Below, in pieces: positions 1-7,889 of a DNA stretch of 15,645 bases. A program made the position numbers and the translations under genes. The stretch is from NCBI GenBank assembly GCA_900765975.1, contig CAAFTS010000021.1, positions 1 through 15,645 of the forward strand, given 5' to 3'. Under the pieces are notes generated by a model. It did no database searches and was not told where the DNA came from. It saw nothing but the letters and a program-made list of their open reading frames with translations. Positions within the stretch are counted from its first letter, which is position 1, and every line of letters begins with the position of its first letter. Source of the DNA: Lachnospiraceae bacterium. Its GTDB lineage: Bacteria > Bacillota > Clostridia > Lachnospirales > Lachnospiraceae.

Positions 1-81
1 CTTGGTCTTGGCTGTATCCTTCCCACTACTAGGGCGGATTAGGAACTTTCATCCATTAGCGACGTGCGCCGCAAGGCGCAC
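1..81 (-). mobile_element. Group II intron, 5' end only (runs off the window)
   Basis: Read on the minus strand, the segment begins GTGCGCC, the 5' terminus typical of bacterial group II introns such as the lactococcal LtrB intron. It continues through a GAAAGTTCC block and then CCGCCCTAGTAGTGGGAAGG and ATACAGCCAAGACCAAG, which I recognise as domain I sequence common in clostridial group II introns. The first seven bases can pair with GGCGCAC (TTGC loop). The rest of domain I, the LtrA-type reverse transcriptase/maturase and the 3' end would lie to the left of this window. The boundary at 81 is inferred from the GTGCG motif. Recognition is from memory of the family, not from an alignment. Confidence 0.7.
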
Positions 82-191
82 TAAAAAACTGAAGAATCCC
101 AATACTATGATCTCCTTCATTATTGAAACATCTTATTCTTCTTGTATTCCTATTTTCAAAACATTTTTCTCAATTCATACTCAATTTTCTC

Positions 192-524
192 TCAATGTCT
201 TATTCCTCCAAGTATTGTAGTTTTGGTAGGGACATAAATGTCCTTACCAGAATTTTTTGCAGCTTCTAAAAAGGCTTTTAGTTTTTTTCCACGAAGTACT
301 TGATATCCATTAGCAGATAATTCCTCACTGTTTTGTTCCAAATAACGGCTGATAGTCCTTATATCCACATCAAAAAAATTAGCAGTCATCTCACGCGTTA
401 CAAACAGTTTACCCTCCCATAAAATACCTTCTATTCCTGACTTCTGTTGTATCTCGTCAATAGCAATCTCGTTGTTTAATATATTTTGCCTATCCAATCT
501 TGAATTTGTCAAATCTTTTGCCAT
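192..524 (-). pseudogene. N-terminal fragment of a RhuM-like DNA-binding protein
   Basis: The fragment has 110 codons. The ATG at 524 is preceded by AGGAGG with a 6-nt gap, so it is better than the upstream alternative at 545. Residues about 30-70 (WEGKLFVTREMTANFFDVD, then RTISRYLEQ) match the N-terminal helix-turn-helix of a family annotated as DNA-binding or RhuM-like virulence proteins, common on mobile elements of gut Firmicutes. Full members are about 300 residues and continue after the VPTKTTILG stretch with an FRAFLN-type segment. Here the reading ends five residues later (GGIRH, stop), so the C-terminal two thirds are absent. The downstream 110 bp hold no continuation in any frame that I can recognise. 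It lies 22 nt behind the rlmD stop in the same direction, so it may be read through from rlmD. Family assignment is moderate. It could still be expressed as a small regulator. Confidence 0.6.
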
Positions 525-546
525 GATTAACCTCCTATTTGGCAAA

Positions 547-2244
547 CTATGAAATCATCTTAAAATGCCGCATTGCTTCCTCAATCAACTTTTCTTTCTC
601 CGGCGGACACTGCGGCTGCCTTACATTTTTCGACTTAGCTGTATTGTAATTTTTTCGTTCGATAATTCCATACTTTTGCTTTACCTGTGCAATATACAGC
701 GAAGACACTTTCACATCATATTTTTCCTCAATATAATCCTTAATTTTCTGATAAGTCACTTTTGCTTCAGAAGTAGTCAAATCCAGCTCATCCATATCCA
801 CGGTAATATCGATATATGCATCGGGAGTTTTTCTAACCAGCTTGACAACCGTCTCCACATGCACCGTCATCGGAAATTGATCCACTGCCCGCCATTTCTG
901 AATCTCATACTCCCCACTTCCACACAAATATTTCAAATCGCGTGCCAGTGTTGCAGAATCACAGCTTACATACACAATTCGCTCCGGTTTCATATCCAGC
1001 ATGGTTTTTAACAAAGATTCCTCACAGCCTTTTCGCGGCGGATCCACCACGATCACATCTGCATGCGCTGTTTCCCCCGGGTGTTCCTGCTGATACTTCT
1101 CATAATATTCCGGAAGAACTTCTTCCGCCTTTCCCACATAAAATTCTGCATTCTGAATCTCATTCATCTCCGCATTGCGTCGTGCATCCTCTATTGCCTG
1201 CGGCACAATCTCTACGCCTCGAACTTCTTTTGCCCTCTGCGCCAGAAAAAGGGAAATGGTTCCGATTCCGCAATACAAGTCCCAAACATTTTCCTCTCCC
1301 TGCAGTCCTGCATACTCCAGCGCCAAATTATATAACTTTTCTGTCTGCACCGGATTCACTTGATAAAAAGAAAGCGGTGAGATCTGATATTTGACATTTC
1401 CGATATAATCCGTAATCGTTCCCTGCCCCCATAGCACTTTATAGGAATCCCCCATAATCACGTTGGTCCGATTTGGATTTGGGCTAACAGTAATGCTTGT
1501 CATACCTTTGACTGCAGTCAACATTTCCACCAACGCATTCTGATGTGGAATCCATTCTTTCTGCGCGTGCATTTTCTCTTCCGCACGATTTATCACCAGA
1601 CAGACCATAATTTCTTTTGTCGTAAATCCATATCGAATCAAAACATGACGAATCAGCCCTTCCCCTGTCTTTTCATCATAAGAAGGAATCTGATACTTTT
1701 TCATAAATTGCAATATAATTTCCAAAATTTCCCGATTCACCGGAACTCCCAACGCACAATCCGTATTTGCGATGATATCATGCGTCCTTCCCGCATAAAA
1801 TCCAGTAATCGGACCGCCCTCTTTATCTGATCCAAATGGAAACTGTGCTTTATTTCTATAGCAAAACGGCTCCTGCATCCCTACGATCGGCTCCATCGTC
1901 TCATCCAGCAGTTCCGAAGAGAAACCGCCAATCCGCTCCAGATTGCCACGTACTTTCTTTTGCTTAAAAGCAAGCTGCTGTTCATAAGACATTTCCTGAA
2001 TCTGGCAGCCTCCACATTTTCGCGCAAAACTGCATCTCGGCTCTACACGGTATTCTGATGGCGTGATCACCTGCATCAAACGGGCATAGCCATAATTTTT
2101 CTTTGCTTTCATGACCTTAACTTCGACGACATCACCAATGACTGCATCCTTAACAAACAATGTATAGCCATCGACTTTGCCGATCCCTTCCCCATTGACT
2201 CCAATATCTTCAATTGTAACAATTGCCACTTCATTTTTCTGCAT
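547..2244 (-). CDS. rlmD: 23S rRNA (uracil-C5)-methyltransferase RlmD family, with C-terminal extension
   Basis: This is an SAM-dependent methyltransferase making 5-methyluridine in 23S rRNA (U1939 type; related B. subtilis enzymes also modify U747). I start it at the ATG at 2244 because GAGGAA lies 6 nt upstream; an in-frame GTG at 2280 would add 12 residues but has no clear site. In order, 565 residues: TRAM RNA-binding domain (about 5-60), the 4Fe-4S cysteines C71, C77, C80 and C163, the FYQVNP segment near 294, SAM motif DLYCGIG (322-328), VVDPPRKGC (399-407) and the nucleophile cysteine in VYVSCDSATLARD (C428). The canonical protein ends around residue 473. Here some 90 further residues follow (474-565), a charged helical segment with KVTYQKIKDYIEEKYDVKVS and CPPEKEKLIEEAMRHF. 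It is the third gene of the run HtrA-like, yhaM, rlmD. Confidence 0.93.
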   Translation of the reverse strand: MQKNEVAIVTIEDIGVNGEGIGKVDGYTLFVKDAVIGDVVEVKVMKAKKNYGYARLMQVITPSEYRVEPRCSFARKCGGCQIQEMSYEQQLAFKQKKVRGNLERIGGFSSELLDETMEPIVGMQEPFCYRNKAQFPFGSDKEGGPITGFYAGRTHDIIANTDCALGVPVNREILEIILQFMKKYQIPSYDEKTGEGLIRHVLIRYGFTTKEIMVCLVINRAEEKMHAQKEWIPHQNALVEMLTAVKGMTSITVSPNPNRTNVIMGDSYKVLWGQGTITDYIGNVKYQISPLSFYQVNPVQTEKLYNLALEYAGLQGEENVWDLYCGIGTISLFLAQRAKEVRGVEIVPQAIEDARRNAEMNEIQNAEFYVGKAEEVLPEYYEKYQQEHPGETAHADVIVVDPPRKGCEESLLKTMLDMKPERIVYVSCDSATLARDLKYLCGSGEYEIQKWRAVDQFPMTVHVETVVKLVRKTPDAYIDITVDMDELDLTTSEAKVTYQKIKDYIEEKYDVKVSSLYIAQVKQKYGIIERKNYNTAKSKNVRQPQCPPEKEKLIEEAMRHFKMIS

Positions 2245-2283
2245 TTTTATTTCCTCATTCTGATCTGATTGATAAGCCACAGC

Positions 2284-2306
2284 GAGGGCATCTGTCAGAC
2301 GCCCTC
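2284..2306 (-). other. Hairpin between yhaM and rlmD
   Basis: GAGGGC and GCCCTC pair with a mismatch and then three further pairs (TCT/AGA), leaving a 3-nt loop. It sits between the yhaM stop and the rlmD start. There is no T-run on either side, so it is unlikely to be a strong intrinsic terminator. It may be a processing or 3'-end-protecting structure, or a partial attenuator within the operon. The hairpin is seen directly; its role is inferred. Confidence 0.5.
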
Positions 2307-2337
2307 ATACCTCTACTACTTCACTTTGTCTTTTTCT

Positions 2338-3282
2338 TTATACTTCGCTCGTTCTTCTTAAATTAGACTCGAACAACCGATTGAATCCAAGCCAGTCATT
2401 CCCCTTCTTGTCTTTAAAAATCTCTTTCAAAGTCTGCATTTTAGCATCTGCATTGTCAGCCAGATTCAAGGCTACCGCCTCTGCCAGCGCTGGTTTTTTC
2501 GGCGAACCAAACTCTAACTCTCCATGATGCGCAATGATGCAGTGTTTCCATTCATTTGCCAGCACGATCGGGAAATCAGGTATTGTGCGAATTGCTTCAC
2601 TCAGCATCTCTACCCCGATGACAATATGTCCGATCAGCTGTCCTTCATCCGTATAGTCATTATCCGGAAAATCAGACAATTCCCTTGTTTTACCGATATC
2701 GTGGCAAATTGCAGATGCGATCAGCAGATCTTTATTAATGATCTCGTATGCACCGGCAAAATATTCACACAATCGAATCACGCTTAACGTATGTTCCAAC
2801 AGTCCTCCCGCAAATCCATGATGTACCGTCTTAGCTGCTGAATGCCCCTTGAAAGTCCGCACAAATTCAGCATCTCTCACAAAATAATATTCAATTGCCT
2901 GCCGAAGGTAAGTATTAGAAATGCCACGAATATATCCCAACAGTTCCTCATACATCCCATCTACGCTCTTTTCTGAAGTAGGCATATAATCCGCCGGATT
3001 ATATTCTTCCTCAGACGCTTTCCGTAGCTGTTTGATATTCAACTGCAGGTTATTATTATATGTAATCACATCACCTACTACTTCGATAAAATCTTTTTCA
3101 TCGTAATCAGCAATTCCCTGAGAATTAGGATCCCAGATTTTCCCATCCAGTACCCCTGTCTTATCCTGTAAAATCAAATTATCATAAGGTTTTCCGTTCC
3201 GCGTTTCTGCTGAACGTTTCCCCTTACACAAATAAATGCTTCTGATAGTTTCTCCTTCATGTAAATCCTTGATGTATTTCAT
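2338..3282 (-). CDS. yhaM: YhaM family 3'-5' exoribonuclease (OB fold + HD domain)
   Basis: This 314-residue protein has the layout of YhaM/Cbf1, metal-dependent 3'-5' exoribonucleases that trim RNA ends and can act on single-stranded DNA. Residues about 12-90 form the nucleic-acid-binding OB fold (KPYDNLILQDKTG; GDVITYNNNLQLNI). The HD phosphohydrolase domain occupies about 150-300: HHGFAGGLLEHT (H164), the metal pair in CHDIGK (H194, D195), H219, HHGE (H252, H253) and LADNADA (D276). Length agrees with the family (about 310-315). The ATG at 3282 has AGAGGA upstream with about a 10-nt gap. The gene starts 19 nt after the HtrA-like gene stops, so the two are almost certainly co-transcribed, with rlmD about 90 nt further on. 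Confidence 0.93.
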   Translation of the reverse strand: MKYIKDLHEGETIRSIYLCKGKRSAETRNGKPYDNLILQDKTGVLDGKIWDPNSQGIADYDEKDFIEVVGDVITYNNNLQLNIKQLRKASEEEYNPADYMPTSEKSVDGMYEELLGYIRGISNTYLRQAIEYYFVRDAEFVRTFKGHSAAKTVHHGFAGGLLEHTLSVIRLCEYFAGAYEIINKDLLIASAICHDIGKTRELSDFPDNDYTDEGQLIGHIVIGVEMLSEAIRTIPDFPIVLANEWKHCIIAHHGELEFGSPKKPALAEAVALNLADNADAKMQTLKEIFKDKKGNDWLGFNRLFESNLRRTSEV

Positions 3283-3301
3283 GCTCTAAAAATCCTCTTT
3301 T

Positions 3302-4585
3302 CTATTTCTTAATCCCAATACTTAATGTAAACTCTGTATCCACATAGCCGCTGGAGCCTCTTCTCTTTCCTTGTACTTTCACAAGATCTCCAACCGCACA
3401 ATCCAGCATTACATTTTCAAAGGAAGAGATTCCGGTCACCGTTTCTCCATTAACTTCCTGTATTACATCTCCATTCTGAATACCAGATGCCATAGCCGGT
3501 GAATCACTCTCCACTTCTGTCACATACAATCCTTCCGGAATTGCCTGCTCTTCTGCCACATCTTTTGTAACAGTCACGCCACGCATTCCCGCATAAGGAA
3601 CATTTTTCCCATTCAACATCAGTTCCATCTCTGATTTCAGATCAGAAATGCCAAGTGCATTTGCTGTTACCTCCGGATATTCCGAACCATTTTCACCAAA
3701 TAATCCCTGCCGGATCAATCCAATCACTTTACCTGACTGATCAATCAAAACACCTGTCCCGGATTGTGCCACCGCAATATCAGTTGCAATCACACCACAT
3801 TGTCCGTCTGCAAAGATTTCATGATACTCTACTGAACTAGCTATGCCATATCCCAATCCCTCTTCATATCCGAATAAACTGCCGATTCCGATCACAATAT
3901 CTCCCTGCGCAACCAAATTGGAGTTCCCGAATTCTGCCGTCTTCGTCCGCCTTCTTGTATTCTCTGAAACATCACCATACAATACACGAAACACAGCAAG
4001 TCCTCGATTCTTATCCTGTACCTTCAAAACTGCAGGCACACTGCTTCCATCAGAAAATAATATTTCCCATTCTGTTCCGCTGTGACACACACTTTGATCC
4101 GTCAGAATCAATAACTCCTGTCCGTTATCCGCGGCAATAATCCCCGCAGCGCAGGCATCAGACTCCTTCTGTCTCTGTTCCTCCGTCCACTCTGCGTCTT
4201 TTTTTATCCGCACTGAAACAATGCTCTTTTTCGCTTCCTGTGCGGTCAGATAAAGAGTATTCATCATCTTCTGATAGCTCTCCTCAGTGAACTGCTGCCC
4301 CTGAGTCTTTGTACCCACGGTTCCCTTTCCCCCTAAGAACATATCATCTTCTGGAATTGTAACCTTATCAGATTCCTCGCCAAAAGCACGCTCCGCCCAT
4401 GGTTTTAGCGCAAAAAAACTACAGCAGGCAAACACTCCGATCACCAGTCCGTAAATAACCATTCTAACAAACTGCCTCAACAACTTTTTCCTGCTTTTTG
4501 TTTTTGGTTTAATTGTTTCTGTTAAAAAAGAAAACGTCTCTCCTGTATCTTGTCCCTTTTCATTCGGTTCACTTTGCATAGGCAT
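3302..4585 (-). CDS. Membrane-anchored HtrA-like trypsin-fold protein with PDZ domain, triad apparently lost
   Basis: The 427-residue protein has a short cytoplasmic N-terminus rich in lysine and arginine, one membrane helix (about 41-60, RMVIYGLVIGVFACCSFFAL), a linker, a trypsin-like region (about 115-295) and a PDZ domain (about 333-421; GLYVTEVESDSPAMASGIQ, NGDVIQEVNG). This is the HtrA/DegP layout of envelope quality-control proteases. The catalytic positions do not match: the usual T-N-x-H-V reads LTDQSV (S165 for His), D-L-A reads GLAV (G195 for Asp), and GNSGGP reads AQSGTG around S275. I infer a pseudoprotease, perhaps a scaffold or peptide-binding sensor. AAAGGAG lies only 3 nt from this ATG, so the ATG two codons later, with a 9-nt gap, may be the true start. 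It heads the minus-strand operon with yhaM and rlmD. Confidence 0.85.
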   Translation of the reverse strand: MPMQSEPNEKGQDTGETFSFLTETIKPKTKSRKKLLRQFVRMVIYGLVIGVFACCSFFALKPWAERAFGEESDKVTIPEDDMFLGGKGTVGTKTQGQQFTEESYQKMMNTLYLTAQEAKKSIVSVRIKKDAEWTEEQRQKESDACAAGIIAADNGQELLILTDQSVCHSGTEWEILFSDGSSVPAVLKVQDKNRGLAVFRVLYGDVSENTRRRTKTAEFGNSNLVAQGDIVIGIGSLFGYEEGLGYGIASSVEYHEIFADGQCGVIATDIAVAQSGTGVLIDQSGKVIGLIRQGLFGENGSEYPEVTANALGISDLKSEMELMLNGKNVPYAGMRGVTVTKDVAEEQAIPEGLYVTEVESDSPAMASGIQNGDVIQEVNGETVTGISSFENVMLDCAVGDLVKVQGKRRGSSGYVDTEFTLSIGIKK

Positions 4586-4602
4586 ATTCTCCTTTAGATT
4601 TT

Positions 4603-4631
4603 AGTATAACCGATTCCTGACAATTCTTCAA
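4603..4631 (-). promoter_or_regulatory. Sigma-A type promoter for the HtrA-like/yhaM/rlmD operon
   Basis: On the minus strand, TTGAAG (4631-4626) and TATACT (4608-4603) are separated by exactly 17 nt, about 18 nt before the HtrA-like start codon. The -10 matches the consensus at 5 of 6 positions and the -35 at 4 of 6. Position and spacing fit; usage is inferred. Confidence 0.5.
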
Positions 4632-4640
4632 TAATTATCC

Positions 4641-4669
4641 TTTTCATTATGGTACAAATAGAGTAGAAT
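4641..4669 (+). promoter_or_regulatory. Sigma-A type promoter for mutS2
   Basis: TTTTCA (4641-4646) and TAGAAT (4664-4669) are separated by 17 nt, about 55 nt before the mutS2 ATG. It lies back to back with the promoter of the opposite operon, so the 139-bp divergent region may serve both. The -35 is weak (4 of 6). A TATACT at 4715-4720 is too close to the ATG to be the -10 of a leadered transcript. Confidence 0.4.
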
Positions 4670-4724
4670 GAAGAGTGAACATTTACAAAAAATAAATCAC
4701 AAATAAAGGATTGTTATACTATTT

Positions 4725-7100
4725 ATGAATCAAAAAACATTAACCAAATTGGAATATCATAAAATTATTGCGATGTTAGAAGAACAAGCCTCTTCTTTTC
4801 GCGGAAAACAGCTCTGCCGTCGTCTAAAACCGATGACGGATTTGGAACGGATTGATACTGCCCAGGAACAGACCGCAGCTGCCTTCACAAGAATTGTGAA
4901 GAAGGGCCGGATTTCATTTAGCGACGCATTTCCTGTAGAAGAATCTATGAAACGACTGGAGATCGGAGCAGCCCTCGGCAGTGGAGAACTACTTCGCATT
5001 TGTAAGGTATTAAAAACCACAGCTCGCGCCAAAGCATACGGACGACATGACACACAGGACGATCTTGCCGACTGTCTGGATGCTTATTTTGAGCAGCTGG
5101 AGCCTTTGACGCTTTTGAGCAACGAAATCGAGCGCTGTATTATTAGCGAAGAGGAAATCAGTGACGATGCCAGTTCTGCGCTGAAACACATCCGCCGCAG
5201 CATCCACAGCATCAATGATAAAATACACGCAACACTGAACACGCTTGTCAACGGTTCCCTGCGGACTTATCTGCAGGATCCCATCATTACTATGCGGGGA
5301 GACCGCTACTGTATTCCGGTAAAAGCTGAATATCGTGGGCAGGTCCAGGGACTCATCCATGACCAGTCTTCCACCGGTTCTACTTTATTTATGGAACCTA
5401 TGGCGATTGTAAAACTGAACAACGATTTAAAAGAACTCTATGCAAAAGAACAGGAAGAGATTCAGGTGATTCTCGCCCGGCTCAGCGAAGACACTTCTGC
5501 TTATATTGAAGAGATCCGTACCAACTATCGCTCTCTGACTGATTTGGATTTTATTTTCGCACGCGGGCAGCTCGCCTACTCCATGAACGGCAGCCGTCCA
5601 ATACTAAATACAGAAGGCCGTATCCGCATCCGCTCCGGAAGACACCCTCTTCTGGACGCACGAAAAGTGGTTCCTATTACAGTGACACTAGGAGAAGATT
5701 TTTCTCTTCTAATTATCACAGGACCAAATACCGGCGGAAAAACAGTATCCTTAAAAACAGTGGGACTGCTCACACTTATGGGGCAGTCCGGGCTTCATAT
5801 TCCTGCTGCAGACCGTTCAGAAATCGCAATATTTCGACAGATTTACGCTGATATCGGAGATGAACAAAGCATCGAGCAAAGTCTAAGTACTTTTTCCTCG
5901 CACATGACCAACATCGTTTCCTTTTTAAAGGATGTGGATCAGAACTCTCTTGTTCTTTTTGATGAACTTGGCGCTGGAACTGATCCGACCGAGGGCGCAG
6001 CACTTGCTATTGCAATCCTCTCTCATTTGCACACGAAGGGAATTCGAACGATGGCCACAACCCATTACAGCGAATTAAAAGTCTATGCCCTGACTACGGA
6101 AGGCGTAGAAAACGCCTGTTGCGAATTTGATGTAGAAAGCCTAAAACCAACGTATCGGCTACTCATCGGAATCCCTGGCAAAAGTAATGCATTTGCAATT
6201 TCGAGCAAACTGGGACTTCCTGATTATATCATCAAAGACGCAAAAAACAGATTATCAGAGCATGATGTTTCTTTTGAAGACCTGCTCGGGGATTTGGAAA
6301 ACAGCCGCCGAACCATTGAAAAGGAACGCGATGAAATCCAGAACTACAAACGCGAAGTGGAACGTCTAAAAACACAGACCCGGCAAAAACAAGAAAAGTT
6401 AGAGGAACAACGCGAACGGATTTTACGAGAGGCAAATGAAAAGGCCAACGCCATCCTTCGAGATGCCAAGGAAATGGCCGATGAGACCATGAAGAACTTC
6501 AGAAAATTCGGCAAAGAAGGAATCTCTGCAGCAGAAATGGAAAAAGAGCGGGAACGTCTGCGTCAAAAAATCAAAGAAACTTCCGCGAAATCCACACTCA
6601 CACCGCAGAAACCGAAAAAAACTTACAAACCTTCGGATTTCAAACTGGGAGAATCCGTTAAAGTTCTGAGTATGAATCTGACTGGAACCATCAGTTCTCT
6701 TCCAGATTCTCGTGGAAATGTGACCGTTCAGATGGGAATTTTGCGTTCTCAAGTCCATATTTCAGATTTGGAAATTATAGAAGAGCAGAATCCCTATGCT
6801 CCAAAAAATATGCGACGCACCGGTAGCGGTAAAATTAAAATGAGTAAATCTTTGTCCGTCAGCCCGGAGATTAACTTGCTTGGAAAAACCGTGGATGAAG
6901 CAGTTGCTGAACTCGACAAATATTTAGATGATGCTTTACTTTCTCATTTGAACAGCGTACGTGTTGTTCATGGCAAAGGAACCGGCGCTTTACGTAAAGG
7001 TATCCACGAATACCTACGACGCCAGAAACATGTCAAATCCTATCACCTTGCCGAATTCGGTGAAGGGGATGCCGGAGTAACAATTGTAAATCTTGTATAA
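4725..7100 (+). CDS. mutS2: MutS2, ATPase with Smr domain
   Basis: At 791 residues this is a full-length MutS2. Firmicute MutS2 is not the mismatch-repair MutS. It has been linked to suppressing homologous recombination and, in B. subtilis, to splitting collided ribosomes. Seen here: the lever/clamp region (1-310), Walker A GPNTGGKT (333-340), STFSSHMTNI (388-397), Walker B and signature LVLFDELGAGTDP (409-421), ATTHYSELK (444-452), a long charged coiled coil (about 515-620), a KOW-like beta region (about 640-685) and the C-terminal Smr domain (about 715-791) with VRVVHGKGTGALR. The Smr start reads INLLG, without the DxHG histidine of stand-alone Smr proteins. The start is set by the canonical N-terminus, although AAAGGA at 4705-4710 lies a long 14 nt from the ATG. 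The response regulator follows after 34 nt. Confidence 0.96.
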   Translation: MNQKTLTKLEYHKIIAMLEEQASSFRGKQLCRRLKPMTDLERIDTAQEQTAAAFTRIVKKGRISFSDAFPVEESMKRLEIGAALGSGELLRICKVLKTTARAKAYGRHDTQDDLADCLDAYFEQLEPLTLLSNEIERCIISEEEISDDASSALKHIRRSIHSINDKIHATLNTLVNGSLRTYLQDPIITMRGDRYCIPVKAEYRGQVQGLIHDQSSTGSTLFMEPMAIVKLNNDLKELYAKEQEEIQVILARLSEDTSAYIEEIRTNYRSLTDLDFIFARGQLAYSMNGSRPILNTEGRIRIRSGRHPLLDARKVVPITVTLGEDFSLLIITGPNTGGKTVSLKTVGLLTLMGQSGLHIPAADRSEIAIFRQIYADIGDEQSIEQSLSTFSSHMTNIVSFLKDVDQNSLVLFDELGAGTDPTEGAALAIAILSHLHTKGIRTMATTHYSELKVYALTTEGVENACCEFDVESLKPTYRLLIGIPGKSNAFAISSKLGLPDYIIKDAKNRLSEHDVSFEDLLGDLENSRRTIEKERDEIQNYKREVERLKTQTRQKQEKLEEQRERILREANEKANAILRDAKEMADETMKNFRKFGKEGISAAEMEKERERLRQKIKETSAKSTLTPQKPKKTYKPSDFKLGESVKVLSMNLTGTISSLPDSRGNVTVQMGILRSQVHISDLEIIEEQNPYAPKNMRRTGSGKIKMSKSLSVSPEINLLGKTVDEAVAELDKYLDDALLSHLNSVRVVHGKGTGALRKGIHEYLRRQKHVKSYHLAEFGEGDAGVTIVNLV

Positions 7101-7134
7101 ATATTCACATGAACAAACACTGGAAGGAGACTTC

Positions 7135-7833
7135 ATGAATAAGCAAAAAATCTTAATCGTAGATGATGATGAAAATATTGCAGAGTTAATTTCACTCTAT
7201 TTAAATAAAGAATGTTTTGACACAAAAATGGTATATAACGGTGAAGATGCTCTGACTACCTTCGATTCCTATCAGCCCAATCTCGTTCTTCTGGATCTGA
7301 TGCTGCCAGGAATCGACGGTTATCAGGTCTGTCGGGAAATCCGCTCCAAATCGACAACTCCGATTATCATGCTTTCCGCAAAGGGAGAAGTATTTGACAA
7401 GGTATTGGGACTGGAGCTGGGCGCCGATGATTACATCATGAAACCCTTTGACTCCAAAGAAATGGTTGCTCGCATTCGTGCTGTTTTACGCCGCTACCAG
7501 GTCGCCAAGCCAAGCGTCACCCCTACAGATAACATCAAATGTGTCGCCTATGACAACCTGGAGATCAACCTTACCAACTATTCCGTAACCTGCGATGGAC
7601 GTTCCATCGATATGCCTCCGAAAGAATTAGAATTATTATATTTTCTGGCATCATCTCCAAATCAGGTTTTTACCCGGGAGCAGCTATTAGACCAGATCTG
7701 GGGCTATGAATATATCGGTGATACACGTACTGTCGACGTACACATAAAACGGTTACGCGAAAAAATCAAAGACCACCCGTCATGGGCCCTAAGCACCGTC
7801 TGGGGAATTGGATACAAATTTGAAACACACTAG
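7135..7833 (+). CDS. OmpR/PhoB family response regulator
   Basis: This 232-residue transcription regulator is the output half of a two-component system. The receiver domain (1-120) has the acidic pair D10/D11, phospho-acceptor D54 in LVLLDLMLPG, S81 in the switch position and K103 in the MKPF motif. The winged-helix DNA-binding domain (about 137-230) shows the OmpR pattern PPKELELLYFLA, VFTREQLLDQIWGY, RTVDVHIKRLREKI and TVWGIGYKF. I chose the ATG at 7135 because GGAGA lies a few bases upstream and the receiver fold begins at once; a TTG at 7093 in the same frame overlaps the end of mutS2. It sits between mutS2 and the histidine kinase, probably on one transcript. Target genes cannot be read from this window. 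Confidence 0.95.
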   Translation: MNKQKILIVDDDENIAELISLYLNKECFDTKMVYNGEDALTTFDSYQPNLVLLDLMLPGIDGYQVCREIRSKSTTPIIMLSAKGEVFDKVLGLELGADDYIMKPFDSKEMVARIRAVLRRYQVAKPSVTPTDNIKCVAYDNLEINLTNYSVTCDGRSIDMPPKELELLYFLASSPNQVFTREQLLDQIWGYEYIGDTRTVDVHIKRLREKIKDHPSWALSTVWGIGYKFETH

Positions 7834-7889
7834 ACACACAATTTTCATTTAATTATGAATCAGATACACTTACTACAAAGGATTTTCCT

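Noticed and set aside
2..220. 72-codon plus-strand frame at the left edge
   Set aside because: It is antisense to the group II intron end and the truncated gene, with no ribosome site or family match.
2245..2280. In-frame GTG start for RlmD adding 12 residues
   Set aside because: The ATG at 2244 has GAGGAA at good spacing, and the TRAM domain begins right after it.
4715..4720. TATACT just before the mutS2 ATG as a -10 element
   Set aside because: It would give an almost leaderless mRNA and has no suitable -35. The pair at 4641-4669 fits better.
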